Assembly (NCBI GenBank): GCA_964572845.1
Contig: CAZNFX010000001.1
Span: forward strand, 62,001-126,000
Source: Bin55 sp964572845
Lineage (GTDB): Bacteria > Pseudomonadota > Gammaproteobacteria > Pseudomonadales > Azotimanducaceae
DNA: 64,000 bases
Reading direction: 5' to 3'
Of this stretch, positions 10,280 to 19,318 are shown piece after piece (the stretch's first letter is position 1; each line of letters begins with the position of its first letter). The translations under genes were made by a program, and so were the position numbers. Under the pieces are notes generated by a model. The model was not told where the DNA came from, searched no databases, and saw only the letters and a list, made by a program, of their open reading frames with translations.

Positions 10280-11722
10280 CTAGATTGCGAGCAATTCCAT
10301 GAACTCGCTAACCGAAGTCGTTGCCAATTTATGGGCATCTAGGCAAAGGTCCTCGATTTTCGTTGCATGGGCTGGGGGAAATCGCGTCCTGAGATTTTGC
10401 CCAAACTTCTCCACTAGCTTAGGAATTCCCTCCTCCCTGCGGAATTTGTGGCCTATCGGGAATTCCACCTCCTTGTCAATCCGTTCCCCATCCTTGAATA
10501 CCACTTCTACGCGAGTTGCAATGGAGCGCATATTGGGATCGTGGTATTCCCTACTGTATCGCTCGTCTTCAACGACGACCATGAGCTCCCTCAACTGATC
10601 GATGCGCGGATCCGATGCAGCGTCGTCTTCGTAGTCCTCCGCCTTTAAGTCTCCTGTCAGCAGGCCTATCGCAGTCATGTATTGCAGGCAATGATCCCGA
10701 TCCGCAAAATTGTTGAGCGGACCAGTCTTGCTGATGATTCGAATCGCCGATTCGTGTGTGTGAAGCACCACCCTGTCAATTTCATTCAATCGTCCAGCAA
10801 CCTTACCGTGAAGGTGGACTGCTGCTTCAACTGCGGTTTGTGCGTGAAATTCAGCAGGAAATGAAATCTTGAACAGGATGTTCTCCATGACGTAGGAGCC
10901 GTAGGGACGCTGGAACTTGAACGAGTTGCCACCGAACGAAACGTCGTAGAAACCCCAAGTCGGTGCGGAAAGTGCGCTCGGATAGCCGATCTCTCCTGCC
11001 ATAACCAGCATCGCAATTCTCACAGCCCTACTAGTAGCATCCCCAGCAGCCCACGATTTCCGTGGACCCGCATTCGGGGCGTGTCTGTAGGTTCGAAGAC
11101 TCGACCCATCGACAAACGCATGAGAGAGCGCATCAACGACTTGATCCCTCGTTCCGCCCAACATCCGCGTAACTACGGCTGTCGTGGCTACACGCACGAG
11201 CAGAACGTGGTCAAGCCCCACTCGATTGAAGCTGTTCTCAAGAGCGAGGCATCCTTGAATCTCGTGGGCCTTTACCATGGCGTGCAACACGTCCGACATC
11301 GCCAATGAAGTGTCGCCTTGAGTCTGCTTTTTTCGGCTTATGAAGTCGGCGACTGACAAAATCCCGCCCAGGTTGTCTGAGGGATGGCCCCACTCCGCCG
11401 CAAGCCAAGTGTCATTGAAGTCGAGCCAACGAATGGTGCAACCAATATCCCAGGCCGCTTTGACGGGATCGAGCACGAATTGGGTTCCGGGTACCCTCGA
11501 CCCGTTGGGCACGTAAGTCCCAGGAACAATCGGACCAAGTAGTTTCGCGCACTCAGGAAATCGCAGAGCCAAGAATCCGCACCCCAAAGTGTCAATAAGG
11601 CAATAACGCGCCGTCTCAATAGCTTCGACCGAATCCACATGGAAGTCGCAGACATAGTCAGCGATGTCTAGCAAGACCTGATCTGGAGAAGGACGTGCAC
11701 TCAATTCAACGTTAGTTGCCAT
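10280..11722 (-). CDS. prpD: MmgE/PrpD-family 2-methylcitrate dehydratase
   Basis: PrpD dehydrates 2-methylcitrate to 2-methyl-cis-aconitate in propionyl-CoA breakdown. The 480-residue product matches the MmgE/PrpD family: IETARYCLIDTLGCGFLAL, the RWLDFNDTWLAAEWGHPSDN active-site region, HALENSFNR-like helices, and KSWAAGDATSRAVRIAMLVM. Start ATG 11722 is preferred over the TTG two codons upstream. It is the third gene of prpB-prpC-prpD, with 29 nt from prpC. Because prpD and not acnD-prpF is present, this is the prpD version of the methylcitrate cycle. Confidence 0.94.
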   Translation of the reverse strand: MATNVELSARPSPDQVLLDIADYVCDFHVDSVEAIETARYCLIDTLGCGFLALRFPECAKLLGPIVPGTYVPNGSRVPGTQFVLDPVKAAWDIGCTIRWLDFNDTWLAAEWGHPSDNLGGILSVADFISRKKQTQGDTSLAMSDVLHAMVKAHEIQGCLALENSFNRVGLDHVLLVRVATTAVVTRMLGGTRDQVVDALSHAFVDGSSLRTYRHAPNAGPRKSWAAGDATSRAVRIAMLVMAGEIGYPSALSAPTWGFYDVSFGGNSFKFQRPYGSYVMENILFKISFPAEFHAQTAVEAAVHLHGKVAGRLNEIDRVVLHTHESAIRIISKTGPLNNFADRDHCLQYMTAIGLLTGDLKAEDYEDDAASDPRIDQLRELMVVVEDERYSREYHDPNMRSIATRVEVVFKDGERIDKEVEFPIGHKFRREEGIPKLVEKFGQNLRTRFPPAHATKIEDLCLDAHKLATTSVSEFMELLAI

Positions 11723-11751
11723 GGTCAACCTAGCGGAAACCCGCGGATGTA

Positions 11752-12876
11752 TTAGCGGCGATCAATCGGTACAAAAGCACGAGGTTCCGGACCGATGTAG
11801 TCGGCACTTGGGCGAATTATTCGATTGTTCTTGCGCTGCTCCATGACATGCGCCGTCCAGCCGCTAACCCGCGAACAAACGAAGATTGGTGTGAAGAGTT
11901 TTGTGGGAATCCCCATGGAATGGTATGCGCTTGCATGAAAGAAATCCGCGTTTGCAAAGAGCTTCTTCGTGTTCCACATGACCTCTTCTATCGCACAGGA
12001 AATTGGATAGAGTTTCGAATCTCCGACCATCGACGCAAGCTTTTCAGCCCAGCGCTTGATTATTGTGTTGCGTGGATCGGATTCTCGATATATGGCGTGG
12101 CCAAATCCCATGATCAACTCCTTGCGGTCGAGCATGCGCAGAATTTCTTGCTCCGCCTCATCAGGTGTTTCGAAACGTTCAATGAGTTCCATTGCCGCTT
12201 CGTTTGCGCCGCCGTGCAGTGGCCCGCGCAGCGAACCAATCGCTGCAGTTACGCAAGAGTGCATGTCGCTTAATGTGGAAGCACATACGCGCGCAGTAAA
12301 AGTCGAGGCATTGAATTCGTGCTCTGCATAGAGGATCAGCGAAACGTCCATGACCCTAGCAAAGGTGTCGTTCGGCGTTTCTCCTAACAACGTCTCGAGA
12401 AAATGCTCTGCAATGGAATCCGAATCTGTCTCGACATCACTTCGAACGCCCTCGTGACTGAAGCGATACCAATAGTTAATGATTGATGGGCAAATTGCGA
12501 GGAGCTGATCTGCCACATCCTGTTGGCTAGTTTGGTCGCGTTCAGGTTCCAAATTTCCAAGAACCGACACACCGGTTCGGAGCACGTCCATTGGATGGGA
12601 TGATGCAGGAATTCGCTCAAGCGTTGCTGCCAACTCGTTCGGTAGAGAGCGCAGGGATCGCAGACGCCTTTTATAGCTTTGGAGTTGATCCTTGTTGGGC
12701 AACTCTCCGTACAAGAGCAGGTGTGCCACTTCCTCAAACGTAGCTCCTTCAGCTAGGTCCGAAATGTCATAGCCTCGGTAGGTTAGACCAGTGCCCGTCT
12801 TTCCGACCGTGCAGAGCGCGGTCTCGCCAGCAACCTGCCCTCTTAGGCCGCTGCCGCCCAGTTTCTTGTCAACCAT
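11752..12876 (-). CDS. prpC: 2-methylcitrate synthase (citrate synthase family)
   Basis: PrpC condenses propionyl-CoA with oxaloacetate. The protein starts MVDKKLGGSGLRGQVAGETA at ATG 12876, behind AAGGAG spaced 9 nt. It has the TGLTYRGYDISDLAE domain, the GPLHGGANEAAMELIE active-site histidine, GFGHAIYRESDPR, and ADFFHASAYHSMGIPTKLFT with the catalytic aspartate. These features and the short length (374 residues) fit the methylcitrate-synthase branch. The first 8 nt overlap the end of prpB, suggesting coupled translation. Confidence 0.94.
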   Translation of the reverse strand: MVDKKLGGSGLRGQVAGETALCTVGKTGTGLTYRGYDISDLAEGATFEEVAHLLLYGELPNKDQLQSYKRRLRSLRSLPNELAATLERIPASSHPMDVLRTGVSVLGNLEPERDQTSQQDVADQLLAICPSIINYWYRFSHEGVRSDVETDSDSIAEHFLETLLGETPNDTFARVMDVSLILYAEHEFNASTFTARVCASTLSDMHSCVTAAIGSLRGPLHGGANEAAMELIERFETPDEAEQEILRMLDRKELIMGFGHAIYRESDPRNTIIKRWAEKLASMVGDSKLYPISCAIEEVMWNTKKLFANADFFHASAYHSMGIPTKLFTPIFVCSRVSGWTAHVMEQRKNNRIIRPSADYIGPEPRAFVPIDRR

Positions 12877-13774
12877 TCCGTTCGTCTCCTTGGAAAAGCG
12901 CGTCGAGCTTCTGTTCGTACTTGTGATAGCCCAATACTTCATAGAGTTCGTCGCGCGTCTGCATGCCGTCTACGACGTCACGTTGGGTCCCATCGGCACG
13001 AATGGTGCGGAATACTTGCTCGGCGGCACGGGACATCGCACGAAATGCCGAAAGCGGGTAGAGAACCATGCTCACCCCAGCTTCACGCATCTCCTGTAGC
13101 TGGTACAAAGGCGTCTGACCGAATTCAGTCAAATTCGCCAGCACGGGAATGTTCACACATTGAACAACATCTCTGTACATACGCGCATCCGTCATCGCTT
13201 CGGCGAATATGGCGTCTGCGCCGGCACGCTCGAACTCTTGAACACGACTCAGTACCTCATCTAATCCAGCAACTGCCAGGGCGTCGGTTCGAGCCATCAG
13301 CACAAAGTCTTCATCTTCCTTTGCACTCACTGCCGCAGAAATTCGGTCGCACATTTCAGCTACATCCACGATTTCCTTGTTGGGACGGTGGCCACAGCGC
13401 TTCTGTGCTACCTGGTCCTCGATATGTACACCAGCAACACCAGCTCGCTCCATTTCGTGGATTGTGCGTTCAATGTTGAAGGCCGAACCCCAACCAGTAT
13501 CAATGTCTACTAGCAACGGCAGGCTTGTAGCTCTAGTGATTCTTCGTGCATCGGTGAGCACATCCTCCATCGTAGTTATTCCAAGGTCGGGCAATCCGCA
13601 GGAAGAGGCAGCAACTCCACCACCAGACAGGTAAATGCACTCAAAGCCTGCTCGTTCCGCCAACAATGCCGCATATGCGTTGATTGTGCCGACAATTTGC
13701 AGCGGCTTTTCCTTCTCCAAAGCTAGGCGCAATCGTCGTCCAGGCGTCAGTTGGACGTCGGAGAAACTAGGCAT
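12869..13774 (-). CDS. prpB: Methylisocitrate lyase
   Basis: PrpB cleaves 2-methylisocitrate to pyruvate and succinate, the last step of the methylcitrate cycle. The 301-residue product from ATG 13774 (MPSFSDVQLTPGRRLRLALE) has the family motifs YLSGGGVAASSCGLPDLG, the metal-binding DIDTGWG, and IEDQVAQKRCGHRPNK, whose KRCGH is the PrpB version of the isocitrate-lyase active-site loop. It is the first gene of prpBCD. No PrpR-type regulator is adjacent; control presumably acts through the 395-nt region upstream. Confidence 0.95.
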   Translation of the reverse strand: MPSFSDVQLTPGRRLRLALEKEKPLQIVGTINAYAALLAERAGFECIYLSGGGVAASSCGLPDLGITTMEDVLTDARRITRATSLPLLVDIDTGWGSAFNIERTIHEMERAGVAGVHIEDQVAQKRCGHRPNKEIVDVAEMCDRISAAVSAKEDEDFVLMARTDALAVAGLDEVLSRVQEFERAGADAIFAEAMTDARMYRDVVQCVNIPVLANLTEFGQTPLYQLQEMREAGVSMVLYPLSAFRAMSRAAEQVFRTIRADGTQRDVVDGMQTRDELYEVLGYHKYEQKLDALFQGDERNG

Positions 13775-14169
13775 AGGATGCTCCGTGGCAGATGTAGAAG
13801 CACGATCCTGACCGCCAGCTAAAAGCTCGAGGACACATTGTCGATGGACCACGTTGTAGTGTCCATATGGCTATATGGGAAATGTGGATGGATTAGTCCC
13901 CAGACTCTCCTTACGGCACGAAATTGTACGGAATGACAGATATCACGAAATCCGTCCGGCCAGGCAATATGCGTAAGCTTCGAAATTTACGAAACACGAA
14001 CTCTGGAGAATTCGCCATGCTATGTTCGGCTTCCTTGGGATGAGTTTCAAAAGTGGGTAAATTGCTAGTCGCCCCGTGGCCTACGAGTGCCACAGAGATG
14101 GAGCCATTTCAAAGCGTCTAATAAGACTTGAGCTGTCGGCAAGTTATGCGACAGCGCAGGAATTCTGTA
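13775..14169. other. Intergenic region upstream of prpB
   Basis: This stretch separates divergently organised units and should hold the prpBCD promoter. The most visible element is the inverted repeat CCATAT-GGCT-ATATGG at 13863-13878, about 90 nt upstream of the prpB start. It could be an operator, but nothing in the sequence proves it. A 60-codon minus-strand reading frame at 13911-14093 has no recognisable domain and I do not call it a gene. Confidence 0.4.
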
Positions 14170-14370
14170 TTAAGCGTCCGCTTCCATTGATTGAGAACTT
14201 TCGAGTCGAGCAATCTGGTCGCGTAAATGGAGCTTCTTCTTTTTTAGGCGCTGAATCTTCATTTCGTCCTTGTGTCCGGACTTGATCAGTAGATCCACTA
14301 CTTCGTCCAAGTCTCGATGTTCCATGCGAAGTCGCTCCAGCTGCTGCTGTGCCTCGGATTGTTCCAACAA
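14170..14370 (-). CDS. YdcH-family (DUF465) small protein
   Basis: A 66-residue, highly charged helical protein. The pattern LERLRMEHRDLDEVVDLLI, then IQRLKKKKLHLRDQIARLE, is that of the YdcH/DUF465 family. The family forms a small helical hairpin and its function is not established. Translation begins with TTG at 14370, directly behind GGAGG at an ideal 5-nt spacing, which decides the start. It stands alone, facing away from the VWA-like gene at 14.6 kb. Confidence 0.8.
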   Translation of the reverse strand: MLEQSEAQQQLERLRMEHRDLDEVVDLLIKSGHKDEMKIQRLKKKKLHLRDQIARLESSQSMEADA

Positions 14371-14596
14371 TCGAACCTCCCTAATTCTCTTGTGTTGAGT
14401 CAGCTTGTGAATAGTTAATGTATACGAAATTGCGGATTGGATTGCAACTTAGCAACAAATGTTGCGGATTCGCACAGACTGCCGGCGAGCCGCCACTGTA
14501 GGTGACACTGACACTAGCGGAATCTTCACGCCAAGTGCGAACCAGACGCGCAACCTGCATCTGTGCGCAGTTACTTCGATATTAGATAATCACGGT

Positions 14597-15271
14597 ATGG
14601 AAAAACTACCGGACCGAAAGAATTCAGTTGCTGCATTTCTAGAGGCCACAAAAAAGCATCCCGTTGCAACCCACAAACCCGCTCGTCTGGTGTTTGCAAT
14701 GGATGCAACGGCAAGCCGGGAGCACACGTGGGACCTCGCGACGCGGCTTCACGGCGAACTTTTCCAAGCAGCGCAGTCCCGTAAATTGTCTGTGCAGCTC
14801 GTCTACTATCGAGGATTCAACGAGTTCCATGCTTCAGACTGGAACAACTCTTCTGCAGCACTACTGAACAGCATGCAGCATGTGAGGTGCATTGCCGGAG
14901 GCACGCAAATTGTGCGCGTACTCTCCCACATACGCAAAGAAGCCGCAGCGTCCGAGTTGCGGGCGGCGGTTTTCGTAGGCGACGCCTGCGAGGAGAATCC
15001 GCATGAACTGCATGAACTTGCTGGACAGTTGGGTTTGTTTCGAGTGCCCGTTTTCGTGCTTCAAGAAGGTTCTGATGCGTTTGCTGGGCATGTCTTCTCC
15101 CGAGTCGCACAGCGTTCCGGGGGCGCACACATTCCGTTTCGCCCAGGGTCAGCCCAAGAACTCGCCGAATTGCTTGGTGCGATAGCCGCCTATGCAACTG
15201 ATGGCATTGATGCGATCAAGAAACTTAAGGGACAGTTCGCTACTCGCTTGCTAACGCAAATCAAGCCATGA
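14597..15271 (+). CDS. VWA-like domain protein
   Basis: A 224-residue cytoplasmic protein starting MEKLPDRKNSVAAFLEATKK. The core ARLVFAMDATASREHTWDLA resembles the first strand and metal-site loop of a von Willebrand factor A domain. The motif here is D-A-T-A-S, close to but not the strict DxSxS. Later strands (RAAVFVGDACEENPHEL, VPVFVLQEG) continue the alternating alpha/beta pattern. Function is unknown. It overlaps the next gene by 4 nt (ATGA), so it is surely co-translated with the membrane J-domain protein and may be its partner. Confidence 0.75.
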   Translation: MEKLPDRKNSVAAFLEATKKHPVATHKPARLVFAMDATASREHTWDLATRLHGELFQAAQSRKLSVQLVYYRGFNEFHASDWNNSSAALLNSMQHVRCIAGGTQIVRVLSHIRKEAAASELRAAVFVGDACEENPHELHELAGQLGLFRVPVFVLQEGSDAFAGHVFSRVAQRSGGAHIPFRPGSAQELAELLGAIAAYATDGIDAIKKLKGQFATRLLTQIKP

Positions 15272-16035
15272 TCATGTACATTGTCCTTGCGGTTGCAGGG
15301 ATCTTTGCACTCGTCCTGCTGTTCAAGCTCCTTTGGGGCAACAAAAAGGTCTCATTGACTTCCAAACCAGTGCTCATTGCTTCGGGGGTGTTGGTGCTTG
15401 TTCTGGTGGCGGGAATGCTTTCCAACCGCATCCATCCCATAGCCGCAATCGGTACCGCCGCACTTCCATTCTTAAGGAGGTTGTTCTTGGGGTTGGTGCC
15501 ATTCTTTGCCCAATCTCTGATATTTGGAAATCCAATAGGCAGGATGTTCAATCGCGCGAAATCTAACCTTTTCGACGATGCTGATAACGATGGTGAAGGC
15601 AGTGAAGCGAGCACAGACGAATTAGCCATGGTCTTGGACCACGAGTCAGGCAACATCTCTGGTCGGGTCCTACAAGGTCCTTATGCCAACAAGAAACTAG
15701 ACGAACTTGATGACACTGAGATCGCCGAACTCTATCGCAGCCTCCAGACAGAGGAATCCAAACGGCTCCTAGAGGCCTACATTGCGAGACATCGACCAGA
15801 CCTTGGTACCGAAAACCACGCTGAGGGCGAACAGGAAGCCCAAAGCAATGAACAAATGACGGTTCAACGAGCTGCGGACATTCTCGGAGTGGAACCGACT
15901 GCTAGTCGCGACAAGATCGTCGAAGCGCATCGACGTCTGATCCAGCACCTCCATCCCGATCAAGGTGGCTCCAGCTATCTCGCTGCAGAGCTCAACGAAG
16001 CACGACGAGTAATGCTCGAACACACTGGAGGGTGA
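15268..16035 (+). CDS. Membrane-anchored J-domain protein (Pam18/Tim14-like)
   Basis: This 255-residue protein has hydrophobic segments at about residues 3-22 and 36-55, a third hydrophobic stretch near 65-85, a charged middle, and a C-terminal J-domain. The J-domain part reads AADILGVEPTASRDKIVEAH, then RRLIQHLHPDQGGSSYLA, with the HPD tripeptide that stimulates Hsp70 ATPase. The C-terminal position and the G-G-S-S/T-Y sequence after HPD resemble Pam18/Tim14-type bacterial J-proteins. It is translationally coupled to the VWA-like gene and convergent with the TerB-like gene 14 nt away. Confidence 0.8.
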   Translation: MIMYIVLAVAGIFALVLLFKLLWGNKKVSLTSKPVLIASGVLVLVLVAGMLSNRIHPIAAIGTAALPFLRRLFLGLVPFFAQSLIFGNPIGRMFNRAKSNLFDDADNDGEGSEASTDELAMVLDHESGNISGRVLQGPYANKKLDELDDTEIAELYRSLQTEESKRLLEAYIARHRPDLGTENHAEGEQEAQSNEQMTVQRAADILGVEPTASRDKIVEAHRRLIQHLHPDQGGSSYLAAELNEARRVMLEHTGG

Positions 16036-16049
16036 GACTCTCGAAAGCC

Positions 16050-16448
16050 TTACTTTTGCAGAAATGAATCCCTTGCTTCCACTTCCAACGATACAAGACG
16101 TCTAACCCAGTTGTCCATGCGTTGGAATTCGTTGCTGTCAATCCCCAAGGCATTGGAAATCTGCTTAAGCAAGCATTCCTCTTCGATATCGAACTCACCG
16201 TCGACATACGACAACCTCAGTAGGTTGATTACCGCTATGCGCCTAGTACGAGGAGTACCAAATATGGATGCGAGGCGCGAGACTTCCGCACTGTCAGTTC
16301 CTGATTTGCTGCTCAACGCCATTTCTCGCTTGAATTCGTCAAGCATGAGTTCTTCATTAGGGTCGAGCACGCCGTCGGAGACTATGACATCGTGCGCCAG
16401 ACCTATCAGAACGCTTCGTTGTTCGTCAGTTAGCGCTGAGAGCCACAA
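16050..16448 (-). CDS. TerB-like domain protein
   Basis: A 132-residue helical protein. The segments GLAHDVIVSDGVLDPNEELM and LLRLSYVDGEFDIEEECLLK are the two repeated acidic turns of the TerB/tellurite-resistance fold, also found at the N-terminus of DjlA. The start is a TTG at 16448; a stop lies eleven codons upstream and no ATG is available. No other ter gene is nearby, so tellurite resistance should not be inferred. Its place beside a J-domain gene recalls DjlA, where the two domains are fused. Confidence 0.7.
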   Translation of the reverse strand: MWLSALTDEQRSVLIGLAHDVIVSDGVLDPNEELMLDEFKREMALSSKSGTDSAEVSRLASIFGTPRTRRIAVINLLRLSYVDGEFDIEEECLLKQISNALGIDSNEFQRMDNWVRRLVSLEVEARDSFLQK

Positions 16449-16469
16449 GAGCGGGAGAACCCCTAGTGA

Positions 16470-16637
16470 TTAAGGAGTTGAATTGAAGAACGGTGCCAAC
16501 GCGTCGTCAATCACAACGCCGAAATAAGGCGCGAATATTGCGCCAACCATAATGATGATGCACAACCAGCCCCATACGAACACGATCTTCATAGGCCATC
16601 GCTGCGCGAAAAAGTCTTTCCAGAGAGCGCGTAACAT
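16470..16637 (-). CDS. Short single-span membrane protein
   Basis: A possible 55-residue protein starting MLRALWKDFFAQRWPMKIVF, with one hydrophobic segment (about residues 20-40, VFVWGWLCIIIMVGAIFAPY) and a short polar tail. It lies 21 nt upstream of the TerB-like gene on the same strand, which fits a two-gene transcript. No family is recognised. The frame can be extended upstream to 16700, but those residues look random. Confidence 0.45.
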   Translation of the reverse strand: MLRALWKDFFAQRWPMKIVFVWGWLCIIIMVGAIFAPYFGVVIDDALAPFFNSTP

Positions 16638-16729
16638 TGCCGTTATTCTTAGTGAAAATTTCCGCCGTATTTTACAAGCTGACAATAAGGTAGCGCACAA
16701 GTTGCAGAAAACACTGGAGCGGTCCTAAG

Positions 16730-19318
16730 ATGCGACGTCCCCTAATTCCGCTCACCGATATACTGCGAGAATCCATTGTGGCGACAACCGTCGTGACTGC
16801 CACCGCACGACAAGCACAGGAACTGCGGTATGCATGGGCATTCGATTCCATTCAAGCTGGTCATTCGGCATGGCAATCTCCAAGAATCACGCACTTTGAC
16901 GCTCTCTTAGTCAGCTACTATCACGAGCTAGCAAGAGCAGGGCATCCTAGCGCAGGCAACGGGCTAATCCAACGATCAGCGCTTGAATTAGCATTTCGAT
17001 TGTGTGCACCCGACACCGAGTATCACAAGCACACCAGTGCCGTAGTAGATGCGTGGCGCCTTTATTGCGAATGGAACCTGCGGCGGGTTGCCCCCGATTT
17101 GCGTCAGACAGAAAACGGTCGATTGTTCATCGATTGGGTCCGCTCCTTCACTGAATTTAGCGACGAGCAGCAAGTCATTACAGTTCCAAAGCTACCCTCG
17201 CTGATTGCTAATGCGACTCGGACAGGTACTTTTACTCCAGAAAGTCTGACACTTTTTGGATGCAACGAACTTTCCCCAGTTCGTCGGGAGCTCATCAACG
17301 TACTGGAAAGCAATCACCTAATCAAACAAAACGTTGAACCAAAATCAGTTAACTGCCAATCGATCAAGACCATCGGATTCGAATCCAATGCTCGAGAAAA
17401 ATCGGGATTCTCCGAATGGGCGAGAGAGAAACTTGCAACTCTAGGAGAGGATTGTCGGATAGGCATAGTCGTGCCGGATCTCGCAACCGACTACCTGACG
17501 ATACGCAGGAGCTTTGAAGCTTCTTTCTTTGACTGCAATGGAATTGATCAGCTCATCAACATAGGGGCGGGAGTCCCTTTGCGTGACACTCGACTAGTTC
17601 AGGATGTGCTGAAGTTCCTGTCTTGGACAATTGGAGACTTGAGCTATACCGAAGTACTCCAACTAGGAAGATCGCCTTACCTCAAAGGGCTCGAAATCCC
17701 ATTCGAGTTTCCTCAACACTATCCGGACCGGCTTCGTTTTGCTGGACACGCGTCGCGAAGCCAATCGGATACTTCGAAACAAATCACACGAATGACCGCT
17801 GGACGGCCCAAGCTGTTGAGCGAGTGGATGGAAACCATTTCTCGTGTGTTGCATCTCGCAGGATGGACATCCGACAGTGACACCGAAGAGGAACGCAAGA
17901 TTCAGGCTTCATTTGTCGAAGTGTTGAACGATGTAGCTAGCCTTTCCTCATTTGTTGGACGTACGCACTGGATGCAAGCGATCCAATTGGTCCGAGACGG
18001 TGCCCGATCGCACACTTTGACATATGAATCCCGATACGCTCCGGTGCAGGTTCTGAGCCGAATGGAATCGGTCGGTTTGCAGTTCGACGCACTATGGGCA
18101 TGCGGATTGGCGGAAGACACTTGGCCTCCTGACGCAAACCCCAATCCGATGATCCCGATCAAGGTACAGCGCAAAGCGGTAATACCACGAGTCACCCACC
18201 AACAGATGCTTAATTGGGCACAAGACCTCACCCGAATGTGGGAGGAAAGTGCAGCCCAGCTAGTATTCAGTTGTGCACCTAAAGATGAGCAAACCGAGAT
18301 TCAACCGAGCCGACTTGTCATTGAACACGGTGCAGTTGAATTGAGCGAGGTTCTTGCCAATCCAGATTTCGCCAGACACGATCATCCGTGGGGAAAAGCT
18401 CGTCAATTCGACGTCTTGCGCGAGTTCATTGCCGATGTTGGCACACCAGTGCAGGTGTCCGATCTCGAATCAATACGTAGCTCATTCCTACGCGATCAGT
18501 CGAACTGCCCGTTTCGTGCTTGGGCAATTCATAGGACAAATCTCAGAGACAGCCAGGAACCACATCGCTTCCCTGATCTGATTGATCGCGGAACTGTTGT
18601 CCATCAAACTCTTCAACTATTGGTGGAAAATGCCCGCAACCAAGAGGCAATCGCCCAAATCTCTAACGCGTCGGTTGAGGCTGCAATAGACGAGGCGACC
18701 CGTCGACTAAAGAGATTTCTTCTGCCGGATCGGTTCTTGAGATTCGAAAGAGATCGAATCCGCAAGATCGTTGATCTGTGGCGGGAATTTGAGCTCTCTC
18801 GTAGTCCCTTTGAAGTCGTCGATGTCGAAACCGAATCAAGTATCGGAATCGAAGGCATCCGCATCAAGTTACGAGTAGACCGAGTCGACAGGACGGACGA
18901 ACTTGGCGCCCTAGTAATTGACTACAAAACCGGTGCGGCCAATGTTGGCAATTGGAGGCCGCCAAGGCCGCTGGATCCGCAAATGCCGCTCTACGCGCTT
19001 GCAATCAAAGATTGCGATGGTTTGGCCTACCAGCAGGTCTCCTCCAATTCTGTCAGCCAGTTTGGCATAGCAGACTACCGAGACAGAGAGGCACGCATGG
19101 ATGCAGCAGATAGAAAGTTCGGAGTCGACTTTGCCGGACTCAAAAGCGATTGGAAATCGTCCTTGAGCGATATCGCCCGAGAGTTCAAAGCGGGGCATGC
19201 CTCAGTTAGACCGACGAATCCCAATTACATTTGTCGCAACTGCCACCTAATGAGCTTCTGCAGGCAATTCGCCGATGTGGACTTTGTCCTTGAGGATCAT
19301 GGAATGGAGACAGAATGA
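16730..19318 (+). CDS. AddB-like PD-(D/E)XK nuclease family DNA-repair protein
   Basis: This 862-residue protein has a degenerate helicase-like N-terminal half (VVTATARQAQELRYAWAFDS) and a C-terminal RecB-type nuclease with VIDYKTG as the catalytic D-x-K core. Cysteines in NYICRNCHLMSFCRQF probably bind an iron-sulfur cluster, as in AddB. This is the arrangement of the gammaproteobacterial probable-DNA-repair-protein family (TIGR03623 type). It ends by overlapping the start of the helicase gene by 4 nt, as addB overlaps addA in AddAB systems. The pair probably processes DNA double-strand ends to generate recombinogenic 3' tails. Confidence 0.82.
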   Translation: MRRPLIPLTDILRESIVATTVVTATARQAQELRYAWAFDSIQAGHSAWQSPRITHFDALLVSYYHELARAGHPSAGNGLIQRSALELAFRLCAPDTEYHKHTSAVVDAWRLYCEWNLRRVAPDLRQTENGRLFIDWVRSFTEFSDEQQVITVPKLPSLIANATRTGTFTPESLTLFGCNELSPVRRELINVLESNHLIKQNVEPKSVNCQSIKTIGFESNAREKSGFSEWAREKLATLGEDCRIGIVVPDLATDYLTIRRSFEASFFDCNGIDQLINIGAGVPLRDTRLVQDVLKFLSWTIGDLSYTEVLQLGRSPYLKGLEIPFEFPQHYPDRLRFAGHASRSQSDTSKQITRMTAGRPKLLSEWMETISRVLHLAGWTSDSDTEEERKIQASFVEVLNDVASLSSFVGRTHWMQAIQLVRDGARSHTLTYESRYAPVQVLSRMESVGLQFDALWACGLAEDTWPPDANPNPMIPIKVQRKAVIPRVTHQQMLNWAQDLTRMWEESAAQLVFSCAPKDEQTEIQPSRLVIEHGAVELSEVLANPDFARHDHPWGKARQFDVLREFIADVGTPVQVSDLESIRSSFLRDQSNCPFRAWAIHRTNLRDSQEPHRFPDLIDRGTVVHQTLQLLVENARNQEAIAQISNASVEAAIDEATRRLKRFLLPDRFLRFERDRIRKIVDLWREFELSRSPFEVVDVETESSIGIEGIRIKLRVDRVDRTDELGALVIDYKTGAANVGNWRPPRPLDPQMPLYALAIKDCDGLAYQQVSSNSVSQFGIADYRDREARMDAADRKFGVDFAGLKSDWKSSLSDIAREFKAGHASVRPTNPNYICRNCHLMSFCRQFADVDFVLEDHGMETE

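Noticed and set aside
13837..13845. ATTGTCGAT resembling half of a GntR-type PrpR operator (ATTGTCGACAAT)
   Set aside because: Only one half matches and the rest of the palindrome is absent; I could not score it.
13911..14093. 60-codon minus-strand open frame upstream of prpB
   Set aside because: No domain, no convincing ribosome site and no sign of conservation; chance frame in a control region.
16050..16448. Tellurite-resistance gene
   Set aside because: Only a TerB-like fold is visible; no terA, terC, terD or terZ nearby.
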